NCBI RefSeq assembly: GCF_039542305.1
Contig: NZ_BAABHW010000001.1
Location: 620,001 to 684,000, forward strand
DNA: 64,000 nucleotides
Direction of reading: 5' to 3'
Source: Roseibacterium beibuensis
Lineage (GTDB): Bacteria > Pseudomonadota > Alphaproteobacteria > Rhodobacterales > Rhodobacteraceae
Positions 51,236-59,721 of this stretch are shown one piece after another. The stretch's first letter is position 1. Each line of letters opens with the position of its first letter. The position numbers and the translations under genes are program-made. Below the pieces are notes generated by a model. The model did no database searches, had not been told where the DNA came from, and saw only the letters and a list, made by a program, of their open reading frames with translations.

Positions 51236-52408
51236 ATGACGGAAATCGCGCATGGCACGGTGATCGTGCAATCCGGCGAGGCTGTTTTGCCCCGTTGGTG
51301 GCGGACGGTCGATCGCGTGACCTTGGGGTGCATTCTGGCGCTGTTCGCCATCGGCATCCTGCTGGGCTTTGCGTCGTCTCCGCCCCTGGCCGAGCGTAAC
51401 GGTCACGATCCATTTCACTACGTGATCCGGCAGGCGGCCTTTGGCGGCATGGCCCTGTCGGTGATGGTTTTCGTTTCGATGCTGCCGCCCACGACGGTGC
51501 GCCGGATGGGCGTGCTTGGGTTCTTCGCAGCCGTTGCGGCGGTGGCCCTGTTGCCGGTTTTCGGAACCGATTACGGGCAAGGCGCGGTGCGCTGGTACTC
51601 CCTCGGCTTCGCGAGCCTTCAGCCCTCGGAATTCCTGAAGCCCGTCTTCGTGGTCTTCGCCGCATGGATGGTCGCCGCCAGCCAGGAGATCGGCGGCCCG
51701 CCCGGCAAGTCGGTCTCGCTCTTCGTGGCGGTGATGATCGTGGGCTTTTTGGCCATGCAGCCCGATTTCGGGCAGGCGGCGCTGATCGTCTTCGCATGGT
51801 CGGTGATCTATTTCGTCGCCGGCGCGCCGATGATGATCCTCTTCGTCGTGCTCGGGCTTGTGGGCGTCGGTGGCGTCGTCGCCTATAACAACTCGGAACA
51901 TTTCGCCCGCCGTATCGACGGGTTCCTGTCGGCCGAGGTCGATCCGAACACGCAGCTGGCCTATGCCACGGATGCGATCCGTGAGGGCGGGCTGTTCGGC
52001 GCGGGCCTTGGCGAGGGCTCGGTCAAGTGGACGCTGCCCGACGCGCATACCGATTTCATCATCGCGGTCGCGGCCGAGGAATATGGCCTCGTGCTGGTCC
52101 TGATCATCATCGCGCTTTACGCAGGCATCGCGATGCGCAGCTTCTTCCGGCTGATGCGCGAACGCGACCCGTTCATCCGGCTGGCGGGCACGGGGCTGGT
52201 CAGCCTGCTGACCTTGCAGGCTTTCATCAACATGGGCGTCGCGGTGCGGCTGCTGCCCGCGAAGGGGATGACGCTGCCCTTCGTGTCCTACGGCGGCTCT
52301 TCGCTGATCGCGACGGGCATTGCGGTGGGGATGCTGCTGTGTTTCACCCGCACCCGCCCGCAGGGCGACATCGGCGATTTCCTTCTCAACCGGCACGGCA
52401 GGACATGA
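51236..52408 (+). CDS. ftsW: peptidoglycan glycosyltransferase FtsW
   Basis: A 390-residue SEDS-family polytopic membrane protein. VFGTDYGQGAVRWYSLGFASLQPSEFLKPVFVV contains the conserved catalytic-region motif with LQPSE; QPDFGQAALIVFAWSVIYF, SVKWTLPDAHTDFIIAVAAEEYGL and AFINMGVAVRLLPAKGMTLPFVSYGGSSLIATGIAVGMLL follow. It polymerises septal glycan strands with FtsI. A hydrophilic N-terminus of about 25 residues precedes helix 1. It overlaps murG by 4 nt. Confidence 0.96.
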   Translation: MTEIAHGTVIVQSGEAVLPRWWRTVDRVTLGCILALFAIGILLGFASSPPLAERNGHDPFHYVIRQAAFGGMALSVMVFVSMLPPTTVRRMGVLGFFAAVAAVALLPVFGTDYGQGAVRWYSLGFASLQPSEFLKPVFVVFAAWMVAASQEIGGPPGKSVSLFVAVMIVGFLAMQPDFGQAALIVFAWSVIYFVAGAPMMILFVVLGLVGVGGVVAYNNSEHFARRIDGFLSAEVDPNTQLAYATDAIREGGLFGAGLGEGSVKWTLPDAHTDFIIAVAAEEYGLVLVLIIIALYAGIAMRSFFRLMRERDPFIRLAGTGLVSLLTLQAFINMGVAVRLLPAKGMTLPFVSYGGSSLIATGIAVGMLLCFTRTRPQGDIGDFLLNRHGRT

Positions 52409-53526
52409 CGCATCACCCCCATCTGATCATAGCGGCAGGCGGCACCGGCGGGCATATGTTCCCCGCGCAGGCGCTGGCCGAGGCGATGGTGCGCAAGGGC
52501 TGGCGGGTGACGCTCTCGACCGATGCGCGGGGCGCGCGCTACACCGGTGGCTTCCCGCATGTTGTCGAGGTGCGCGAGGTCGCGTCGGCCAGTTTCGCGC
52601 GCGGCGGTGTGGGCGCCAAGCTTGCGGCGCCGTTCCGGATTCTCGGCGGCATTCTTTCGGCCACCCTGCGGATGCGGCGCGAGAAGCCTGCCGTGGTGGT
52701 GGGCTTCGGCGGTTACCCGACGATCCCGGCGGTTGCGGCGGCGATCCTGACGCGCCGGCCCCGGATGCTGCACGAACAGAACGGCGTGCCGGGCAAGGTC
52801 AATCGCATCTTCGCCAAGCGCGTCGACACGGTCGCGTGCGGCACATGGCCCACGGTCCTGCCCGAGGGGGCGCAGGCGATCCATACGGGAAACCCGGTGC
52901 GCGCCGCCGTGCTGGACCGCGCGGGCGCGCCCTACACGCCGCCCGGCGACTGGCCGATGAGCCTGTTGGTCTTCGGCGGCAGCCAGGGGGCCCATGTCTT
53001 TTCCGAGGCCGTTCCGGCCGCGCTGGCATTGCTGCCCGAAGAGCGGCGCGGCCAGTTGCGCGTCGCCCAGCAGGCCCGCCCCGAGGACGCCGAGGCCGTT
53101 GCCGCAGCTTATGAGGCGATGGGCGTTCGGGCCGAGATCGAACCCTTCTTCAAGGACATTCCGCGCCGCCTGTCCGAGGCGCAGCTGGTGATCTGCCGCG
53201 CGGGGGCCTCGTCGCTTGCGGATGTGTCCGTGATCGGGCGGCCGTCGATCCTGATCCCGTATCCCTTTGCCGCCAACGATCACCAGACCGCCAATTCCAA
53301 GGCCTTGGTCGAGGCCGAGGCCGCGATCCGCATCCCGCAAAGCAAGCTGACCCCCGAGGCCCTGGCCGAAGCCATCGCGTCGGTGCTGACCCAGCCCGAG
53401 GCCGCGGGGCGCATGGCCCAGGCCGCGCTGTCGGTCGGTGTGCCGGACGCCACCGAACGCCTTGTCGCCCTGGTCGAGGAGTTGGCAGGCCTCAAGCCCG
53501 CCAAGACACATGAGGACCAAGAATGA
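52405..53526 (+). CDS. murG: UDP-GlcNAc:lipid I N-acetylglucosaminyltransferase MurG
   Basis: A 373-residue GT-B glycosyltransferase. LIIAAGGTGGHMFPAQALAEAM is the N-terminal G-loop; VVVGFGGYPTIPAVAAAIL and LHEQNGVPGKVNRI are conserved; LLVFGGSQGAHVFSEAVPAAL and VICRAGASSLADVSVIGRPSILIPYPFAANDHQTANS form the donor site. It converts lipid I to lipid II on the cytoplasmic side. It overlaps both ftsW and murC by 4 nt. Confidence 0.97.
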   Translation: MTHHPHLIIAAGGTGGHMFPAQALAEAMVRKGWRVTLSTDARGARYTGGFPHVVEVREVASASFARGGVGAKLAAPFRILGGILSATLRMRREKPAVVVGFGGYPTIPAVAAAILTRRPRMLHEQNGVPGKVNRIFAKRVDTVACGTWPTVLPEGAQAIHTGNPVRAAVLDRAGAPYTPPGDWPMSLLVFGGSQGAHVFSEAVPAALALLPEERRGQLRVAQQARPEDAEAVAAAYEAMGVRAEIEPFFKDIPRRLSEAQLVICRAGASSLADVSVIGRPSILIPYPFAANDHQTANSKALVEAEAAIRIPQSKLTPEALAEAIASVLTQPEAAGRMAQAALSVGVPDATERLVALVEELAGLKPAKTHEDQE

Positions 53527-54953
53527 GTGCTGCCGCCGCCACCAAGCTGCCGACCCAATTGGGCGCGATCCATTTCGTCGGGATCGGGGGGATCGGCATG
53601 TCGGGCATCGCCGAGGTTCTGCTCAACCACGGGTATCACGTGCAGGGGTCCGACCTGAAACCCTCGAAGATCACCGAGCGGCTGGAACGGCTGGGCGCGC
53701 GGATCTTCATCGGGCAACGGGCGGAGAACCTCGAAAATGCCGAGGTCGTCGTGATCTCGTCGGCGATCAAGCCGGGCAACCCGGAACTGGACAGCGCGCG
53801 TCTGCGCGGCCTGCCCGTGGTGCGCCGGGCCGAGATGCTGGCCGAGTTGATGCGCCTGCGCTCCAACATCGCGGTGGCGGGCACCCATGGCAAGACGACG
53901 ACCACGACGCTGGTGGCGACGCTGCTGGATGCGGGCGGGGTGGATCCGACCGTCATCAATGGCGGGATCATTCATGCCTACGGCTCGAACGCACGGGTCG
54001 GGCAGGGCGATTGGATGGTGGTCGAGGCCGACGAAAGCGACGGCACCTTCAACCGTCTGCCCGCGACCATCGCCATCGTGACCAATATCGACCCCGAGCA
54101 TATGGAGCATTGGGGCACCGAGGAGAACCTGCATCGCGGCTTCCTCGATTTCGTGTCGAATATCCCGTTCTACGGGCTTGCGGTGTGCTGCACCGATGAC
54201 CCGGATGTGCAGACGCTGGTGGGCAAGATCACCGACCGCCGCGTGACGACCTTCGGCTTCAACGCGCAGGCCGACGTGCGGGCGATGAACCTGACCTACA
54301 AGGGCGGCATCGCGCATTTCGACATCGCGCTTCAGCCCGAGGGAAAGATCATCGAGGGCTGTACCCTGCCGATGCCGGGCGATCACAACGTCTCGAACGC
54401 CTTGGCGGCCGTGGCGGTGGCGCGGCACCTGGGCATGAAGGCGGATGAAATCCGCGCGGCGCTCGCCAATTTCAAGGGCGTGAACCGCCGTTTCACCCGC
54501 GTGGGCGAGGTGGGTGGCGTGACCGTGATCGACGATTACGGCCACCACCCGGTCGAGATTGCCGCCGTGCTGCGCGCCGCGCGGCAGGCCTGCGAGGGGC
54601 GCGTCATCGCCGTGCATCAGCCGCACCGCTACACGCGGCTGCATTCGCTCTTCGACGATTTCTGCAGCTGTTTCAACGATGCCGACGTGGTGGGCATCGC
54701 CGAGGTCTATGCCGCGGGCGAGGACCCTATCGAGGGTGCATCGCGTGACGATCTCGTCGCCGGGCTGATCCGGCATGGTCACCGCCACGCGGTCGCGGTG
54801 AATTCCGAGGATGACCTCGAAAAACTGGTCCGGGCCGAGGCGCGTCCCGGCGACATGGTGGTCTGCCTCGGGGCGGGCACGATCAGCGCCTGGGCGCATG
54901 GTTTGCCCAAGCGGCTGGCCGACGGGCAGGAGGCCGGTGCAGGCGCGCCCTGA
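53523..54953 (+). CDS. murC: UDP-MurNAc:L-alanine ligase MurC
   Basis: A 476-residue Mur ligase. The Rossmann motif IHFVGIGGIGMSGIAEVLLNHGY is followed by the P-loop VAGTHGKTTTTTLVATLL, VVEADESDGTFNRLPATIAIVTNIDPEHMEH and the C-terminal VIDDYGHHPVEIAAVL, HQPHRYTRLHSLFDDF. It adds L-alanine to UDP-MurNAc, the first peptide step. The next gene (amino-acid permease) starts inside its last codons. Confidence 0.97.
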   Translation: MSAAAATKLPTQLGAIHFVGIGGIGMSGIAEVLLNHGYHVQGSDLKPSKITERLERLGARIFIGQRAENLENAEVVVISSAIKPGNPELDSARLRGLPVVRRAEMLAELMRLRSNIAVAGTHGKTTTTTLVATLLDAGGVDPTVINGGIIHAYGSNARVGQGDWMVVEADESDGTFNRLPATIAIVTNIDPEHMEHWGTEENLHRGFLDFVSNIPFYGLAVCCTDDPDVQTLVGKITDRRVTTFGFNAQADVRAMNLTYKGGIAHFDIALQPEGKIIEGCTLPMPGDHNVSNALAAVAVARHLGMKADEIRAALANFKGVNRRFTRVGEVGGVTVIDDYGHHPVEIAAVLRAARQACEGRVIAVHQPHRYTRLHSLFDDFCSCFNDADVVGIAEVYAAGEDPIEGASRDDLVAGLIRHGHRHAVAVNSEDDLEKLVRAEARPGDMVVCLGAGTISAWAHGLPKRLADGQEAGAGAP

Positions 54954-56157
54954 GATAACGCCCCCGGGCACAGAGGCGCTTCAGCGCCGGTTGGGGCTTG
55001 GCCTGATGACGGCCTACGGCATCGGCATCATGGTCGGCGCGGGCATCTACGTTCTGGTCGGCGCTGCCGCCGGGGCGGCGGGTGTCTGGGCCCCGGTTTC
55101 CTTCCTGCTGGCCGGGTTGGTGGCCGTGCCCTCGGCCCTGGCCTTCGCCGAGTTGTCGGCGCGCATCCCCGAGGCGGCGGGCGACAGTTCCTATGTCGAG
55201 ATCGGACTGCGCCAGCATTGGCTGGCCGTCGTCGTCGGCGCGATCAACATCATCGCCGGAACGGTCGCCTCGGCGGCCGTTTTGCGCGGCGGGGTCGGCT
55301 ATCTGGCCGGTGTGGTCGATCTCGACCCGGTGGTGGCCACCGTGGGGCTTGGGGTTGCGCTGACCGCCATCGCCATCCTCGGCGTTGTCGAAAGCCTGAG
55401 TTTCGCCGCGGTGCTGACCGCGGTCGAGGTCGGGGGACTGATCCTGATCATCTGGGCGGGTTTCGGCGTGGCCGAGCCTGTGACCGACTGGCAGGCTCCG
55501 CCGGCGCCCCAATGGTCGGGCATCGCCTTCGCCGCGATCTTCGGCTTCTTCGCCTTCATCGGGTTCGACGACCTCGTCAACATGGCGGAAGAGGCCCGCG
55601 ATCCTCGCCGCACGATGCCGGCCGCGATCCTGATCTCGCTGGCGATCACCGCGCTTCTCTACGCGCTGGTCACGATGGCGGCGGTGCGCAGCGTCGAGGT
55701 CGAGGCGCTTGGCCAATCCGAGCAGCCCCTGGCGCTGGTCTGGTCCACGGCGACGGGAACCTCCGCCTTGCTCCTGTCCGTTATCGCCGTCTTCGCTGCG
55801 CTGAACGGCGTTTTGGCGCAGATCATCATGGCCGCGCGGGTCCTTTTCGGTCTTGGACGGCGCAGCCCGACACTGGCGATCTTCCACCATGCGCACCCGC
55901 GCTTCGGAACACCGGTTCTGGCCTCTCTGCTGATCGGGGTGGCGGTGATCCTCTCTGCGCTTGCGCTGCCTGTGGCAGAGCTGGCGGAGATCACCACGCT
56001 GGCCCTGTTGATCGTGTTCTCCATCGTGAACGCGGCCCTGATCGGGGTGAAACGCCAAGGCCCGTGGGACGGGTTTGCCGCGCCCGTCTGGGTGCCGTGG
56101 CTGGGGATCGCGGCCTGCCTGTCCTGTTTTTCCGCCGCCATATGGGGGAGCGCATGA
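54937..56157 (+). CDS. APC-family amino-acid permease
   Basis: A 406-residue polytopic membrane protein. RRLGLGLMTAYGIGIMVGAGIYVLVGAAAGAAG is the first helix of the amino acid-polyamine-organocation family, and AAIFGFFAFIGFDDLVNMAEEARDPRRTMPAAIL is the conserved helix 6-loop motif. It likely imports an amino acid or amine by cation symport; the substrate is unknown. The GTG start at 54937 has GGAGG upstream and lies 17 nt inside murC in another frame. Such a permease is not a usual dcw member. Confidence 0.88.
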   Translation: MQARPEITPPGTEALQRRLGLGLMTAYGIGIMVGAGIYVLVGAAAGAAGVWAPVSFLLAGLVAVPSALAFAELSARIPEAAGDSSYVEIGLRQHWLAVVVGAINIIAGTVASAAVLRGGVGYLAGVVDLDPVVATVGLGVALTAIAILGVVESLSFAAVLTAVEVGGLILIIWAGFGVAEPVTDWQAPPAPQWSGIAFAAIFGFFAFIGFDDLVNMAEEARDPRRTMPAAILISLAITALLYALVTMAAVRSVEVEALGQSEQPLALVWSTATGTSALLLSVIAVFAALNGVLAQIIMAARVLFGLGRRSPTLAIFHHAHPRFGTPVLASLLIGVAVILSALALPVAELAEITTLALLIVFSIVNAALIGVKRQGPWDGFAAPVWVPWLGIAACLSCFSAAIWGSA

Positions 56158-56393
56158 GCCATCTGTCGATCCTGTCCCGTCTGCCCGCCTCGGAGGATGC
56201 GCCCCTGGTCCTGATGCCGGGGGCAGCGCAGGTCGTGCCGAGCGTCTCGTGCGAGGTCTCCATGCCCCTGCGACACGGGTTTTTCAGCTTGCAGCCCCGG
56301 GGAATTCCCGTTTCTGTCATTTTGGCGGACATCGCATCGGCGGTCCGCCGCCCACTTGGCGCGTCCGCGCGTCACCTGGTTTGGAGGGCCTGA
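56154..56393 (+). CDS. 79-residue hypothetical protein
   Basis: A short reading frame that begins inside the permease stop (ATGA) and ends 2 nt before the DUF2484 gene. The protein MSHLSILSRLPASEDAPLVL... has no recognised domain, signal peptide or membrane helix. The tight coupling on both sides supports it being translated, but it could also be chance in GC-rich DNA. Confidence 0.5.
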   Translation: MSHLSILSRLPASEDAPLVLMPGAAQVVPSVSCEVSMPLRHGFFSLQPRGIPVSVILADIASAVRRPLGASARHLVWRA

Positions 56394-56395
56394 CC

Positions 56396-56668
56396 ATGCC
56401 CCTTGCCTTTATCCTGGCCTGCCTTTGGGCGTTGACAGCCTGCCTTGCAGGCATGATGCCAACCCGGTTTCACTGGCCGGCGGCCTGGGTGCTGATCGCA
56501 ACGGGCATTCCCCTTCTGGGGCTCGTGACCGTGTCGATGGGGCCGTGGTGGGGGTTGGGCGTGATGGCCGCCGGGGTCTCGGTCCTGCGCTGGCCGCTGA
56601 TCCGGCTTGCTCAAACGCTGCGCGCCTCCTTCGGTGCCAATGAAGCGCAGACGCCCCCGGGTGAATGA
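56396..56668 (+). CDS. DUF2484 family membrane protein
   Basis: A 90-residue protein with about three hydrophobic segments: PLAFILACLWALTACLAGMMP, AAWVLIATGIPLLGLVTVSMG and WWGLGVMAAGVSVLRWPLIRL, then a polar tail. DUF2484 proteins are small inner-membrane proteins found near murB in Rhodobacteraceae; their function is unknown. TTGGAGG precedes the ATG at 56396. Confidence 0.82.
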   Translation: MPLAFILACLWALTACLAGMMPTRFHWPAAWVLIATGIPLLGLVTVSMGPWWGLGVMAAGVSVLRWPLIRLAQTLRASFGANEAQTPPGE

Positions 56669-56711
56669 GCGCCACTGGACCCGGGCCACGCGCTCGGGCT
56701 AGAGAACGCCC

Positions 56712-56888
56712 ATGACCACGGGCGCTGCAATCCTTTCCACCAGTTTCGGCCTATCCGGCCTGATCCTTGGCACATTCCTGTCCTCCGGTCGGCTCGGGCA
56801 GGCCTTGGGCGTGCTCTTGCCCATGCCGGTGGGGCTGGCCATCGGGGCGGTGTCGGGCTGGGCCCGCAGCCGGGAGGGCAGGGGATGA
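56712..56888 (+). CDS. 58-residue small membrane protein coupled to murB
   Basis: A frame of 58 residues, MTTGAAILSTSFGLSGLILGTFLSSGR..., with two hydrophobic stretches (AAILSTSFGLSGLILGTFL and ALGVLLPMPVGLAIGAVSGW) joined by a short polar turn and ending in a basic tail WARSREGRG. Its stop overlaps the murB start by 4 nt (ATGA), the same coupling seen across this operon. No known family recognised. Confidence 0.58.
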   Translation: MTTGAAILSTSFGLSGLILGTFLSSGRLGQALGVLLPMPVGLAIGAVSGWARSREGRG

Positions 56889-57838
56889 CCGAGATCGAGA
56901 TGCCCGATGTGCGCGGACGCCTGACGCGAAACCGCGATCTGTCTTCGCTGACATGGCTGCGCGTCGGCGGGCCGGCCGATTGGTTCTTCCAGCCCGCGGA
57001 TGAAGCGGACCTGTCCGATTTCCTCGCGGCGCTCGATCCCGAGATGCCGGTTTTCCCCATGGGCGTCGGCTCGAACCTGATCGTGCGGGATGGCGGGATC
57101 GAGGGCGTCGTGATCCGGCTCGGCCGCGGGTTCAATGGCGTCGAGATCGAGGGCGACCTCGTTCACGCGGGCGCGGCGGCCCTGGATGCGCAGGTTGCCA
57201 AGCGGGCGGCGGAGGGCGGGCGCGACCTGACCTTCCTGCGGACGATCCCCGGCTCGATCGGCGGGGCGCTGCGGATGAATGCCGGGTGCTACGGCTCCTA
57301 CGTGGCCGATCACTTCGTGTCGGCCCGCGCGGTGTTGCGCGATGGCACCATCGTATCGCTGGGGTCGGATGACGTCAGTTTCGCTTACCGCAACACGGAC
57401 CTGCCGGATGGCGCGGTGATCACGCAGGTGAGCTTGCGCGCCGAGGCGGGAGACCCCGAGGCGCTGCTTGGGCGGATGGACGAGCAACTGGCCAAGCGCG
57501 ATGCGACCCAACCCACAAAGGACCGGACGGCCGGATCGACCTTTCGCAACCCGGCGGGGTTTTCCTCGACGGGCCGTGCGGATGACAGCCACGAGTTGAA
57601 GGCCTGGAAGGTGATCGACGATGCCGGCATGCGCGGCGCGACCCTTGGCGGGGCCCAGATGTCCGAGCTGCATTCCAACTTCCTGATCAATGCCGGTGGG
57701 GCCAGTGCTGCCGATCTGGAAGGATTGGGCGAGCTTGTCCGAAAAAGGGTTTTCGAGACCAGCGGTTTGACGCTAGAATGGGAAATCAAGCGTGTCGGCC
57801 GACCGACACCGACCGGCCCGGCAAAGACCGGGCCGTAG
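56885..57838 (+). CDS. murB: UDP-N-acetylenolpyruvoylglucosamine reductase MurB
   Basis: A 317-residue FAD enzyme. LTWLRVGGPADWFFQPADEADLSDFLA and FPMGVGSNLIVRDGGIEGVVIRLG bind FAD; FLRTIPGSIGGALRMNAGCYGSYVAD holds the conserved Gly/Asn loop; AGSTFRNPAG carries the catalytic Ser (type II-like context), and AQMSELHSNFLINAGGASAADLEGL is near the end. It reduces the enolpyruvyl group to form UDP-MurNAc. Confidence 0.96.
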   Translation: MTEIEMPDVRGRLTRNRDLSSLTWLRVGGPADWFFQPADEADLSDFLAALDPEMPVFPMGVGSNLIVRDGGIEGVVIRLGRGFNGVEIEGDLVHAGAAALDAQVAKRAAEGGRDLTFLRTIPGSIGGALRMNAGCYGSYVADHFVSARAVLRDGTIVSLGSDDVSFAYRNTDLPDGAVITQVSLRAEAGDPEALLGRMDEQLAKRDATQPTKDRTAGSTFRNPAGFSSTGRADDSHELKAWKVIDDAGMRGATLGGAQMSELHSNFLINAGGASAADLEGLGELVRKRVFETSGLTLEWEIKRVGRPTPTGPAKTGP

Positions 57839-57892
57839 AATAACAAGAAAAGCTGACCGGGCCAAAAGAACACCGGCGGCAGATGAGGCACA

Positions 57893-58831
57893 GTGGTGGC
57901 AAGTTCGAGCAGAACAGCCTCCCGCGTCGTGGTCCTGATGGGCGGCCCCTCGGCTGAGAGGGACGTGTCGCTCAGCACGGGAACGGAATGCGCCAAGGCG
58001 CTGCGGGGCGAGGGCTATGAGGTGATCGAGGTCGATGCCGGCCCCGGTCTGGCCGAACGTCTTGCCGATCTTTCCCCCGACGTGGTGTTCAACGCCCTCC
58101 ATGGACGCTGGGGCGAGGATGGCTGTGTTCAGGGCATGCTCGAATGGCTGCGCATTCCCTATACCCATTCCGGTGTGCTGGCCTCGGCGCTGGCGATGGA
58201 CAAGACCCGCTCGAAAGAGGTGTACCGCGCGGCGGGCCTGCCCATCGTCGACAGCGTCATTCGCTCCAGGGACGAGGTGATGGCCCGCCACGTCATGGAG
58301 CCGCCCTATGTCGTGAAGCCCAACAACGAAGGCTCGTCGGTGGGCGTCTACCTCGTGACCGAGGGGGCGAACGATCCGCCGAAACTGTCTGCCGACATGC
58401 CCGCGCATGTCATGGTCGAGGCCTTCGCCGCGGGGCGCGAGCTGACCGCCTCGGTCATGGGGGCGGGCGAGGGCGACCCCGGTGCGCTGACCGTGACCGA
58501 CATCCTGACCGAGGGCTGGTATGACTACGACGCCAAGTACCGCCCCGGCGGATCGCGTCATGTCGTGCCCGCCGATGTGCCCTCCGAGATCTTCGATGCC
58601 TGCATGGACTATGCCACCCGCGCGCATGTCGCCCTCGGGTGCCGGGGGGTCAGCCGCACCGATTTCCGCTGGGATGAGGCGAGGGGGCTCGACGGCCTGA
58701 TCCTGCTGGAGACAAACACCCAGCCCGGCATGACACCCACATCGCTGACGCCCGAGCAGGCGCAGGCCTGCGGATATTCCTTCGGCGCGCTCTGCCGCTG
58801 GATGGTGGAGGATGCCTCATGCGATCGCTGA
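57893..58831 (+). CDS. ddl: D-alanine--D-alanine ligase
   Basis: A 312-residue ATP-grasp ligase. VVVLMGGPSAERDVSLSTGTECAKALR opens the N-terminal domain; NALHGRWGEDGCVQGMLEWLRIPYTHSGVLASALAMDKTRSKEVY; YVVKPNNEGSSVGVYLV binds ATP; ILLETNTQPGMTPTSLTPEQA supplies metal ligands. It makes D-Ala-D-Ala for MurF. The start is a GTG at 57893 or the next codon, also GTG. It overlaps ftsQ by 13 nt. Confidence 0.96.
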   Translation: MVASSSRTASRVVVLMGGPSAERDVSLSTGTECAKALRGEGYEVIEVDAGPGLAERLADLSPDVVFNALHGRWGEDGCVQGMLEWLRIPYTHSGVLASALAMDKTRSKEVYRAAGLPIVDSVIRSRDEVMARHVMEPPYVVKPNNEGSSVGVYLVTEGANDPPKLSADMPAHVMVEAFAAGRELTASVMGAGEGDPGALTVTDILTEGWYDYDAKYRPGGSRHVVPADVPSEIFDACMDYATRAHVALGCRGVSRTDFRWDEARGLDGLILLETNTQPGMTPTSLTPEQAQACGYSFGALCRWMVEDASCDR

Positions 58832-59721
58832 TGCGCCGGCGGAACGGCGTCGATCCCGCGCCCTCGATCTGGACCTACCGGGTGCAGCGCCTGTGGCTGA
58901 CCCCGTTCTTTCGCCGCTTGCTGCGGGTGGGCCTGCCGGCCTTTGCGCTGGCCTTTGGGACGCTTTGGTATTTCACCGACGAGGACAATGTCACGGCGCT
59001 GGTTGAAGGCGTGCAGGAGATCCGGCGCGAGATCGAGAACCGCCCCGAGTTCCGCGTGAACCTGATGGCGATCGAGGGGGCAAGCCCCGTCGTGACCGAC
59101 GAGGTGCGCGGCGCGATGGGCCTGGACCTGCCGCAATCCTCGTTCGATATCGACCTCGACATGCTGCGCGAGCGGCTCGTTGCCTTGCCGGCGATTGCGG
59201 ATGCCGATCTGCGTATCCAGTCCGGCGGCATCCTGTCGGTCACCATCACCGAGCGTGTTCCGGCCCTGATCTGGCAAACGCGGGAAGGCACGGTCCTGAT
59301 TGACGGCGAAGGGCATTTCGTGGCCGGCCTGGAAGACCGCGTGCCCGAGCGTCCCTTGCCGATGGTGGGCGGTGCAGGCGCAGACATGGTCGTGGACGAG
59401 GCCCTGGCGTTGTTCGCCGTGGCCGAGCCGCTGGGGGACCGGCTGCGCGGATTGGTGCGTGTCGGCTTGCGCCGGTGGGACGTGGTGCTGGACAGCGGGC
59501 TGCGTATCCAGCTTCCGGAAACCGGGGCGCGCGCCGCGCTCGACCGTGTGCTGGCGCTGGATGATGTCCAGGAAATCCTGTCGCGCGACGTCATGCGGAT
59601 CGACCTGCGCAACCCGCGCCGCCCGACCGTGCAGCTCAGCCCCGACGCCATGACCGCGCTGCGCCAGTTGCGCGACGGCGAACCCAACCCTCAACCCCTC
59701 AGCGGAGATCAACGCGGATGA
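58819..59721 (+). CDS. ftsQ: cell division protein FtsQ
   Basis: A 300-residue bitopic protein. A cytoplasmic N-terminus rich in basic residues precedes one membrane helix (LLRVGLPAFALAFGTLWYF). A POTRA domain follows (FRVNLMAIEGASPVVTDEVRGAMGLDLPQSSFDIDLDMLRERLVALPAIADADLRIQSGGILSVTITERVPALIWQ), then the FtsQ beta domain (VLIDGEGHFVAG, RVGLRRWDVVLDSGLRIQLPE). It links FtsL/FtsB to the divisome. It overlaps ddl and ftsA. Confidence 0.95.
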   Translation: MRSLMRRRNGVDPAPSIWTYRVQRLWLTPFFRRLLRVGLPAFALAFGTLWYFTDEDNVTALVEGVQEIRREIENRPEFRVNLMAIEGASPVVTDEVRGAMGLDLPQSSFDIDLDMLRERLVALPAIADADLRIQSGGILSVTITERVPALIWQTREGTVLIDGEGHFVAGLEDRVPERPLPMVGGAGADMVVDEALALFAVAEPLGDRLRGLVRVGLRRWDVVLDSGLRIQLPETGARAALDRVLALDDVQEILSRDVMRIDLRNPRRPTVQLSPDAMTALRQLRDGEPNPQPLSGDQRG

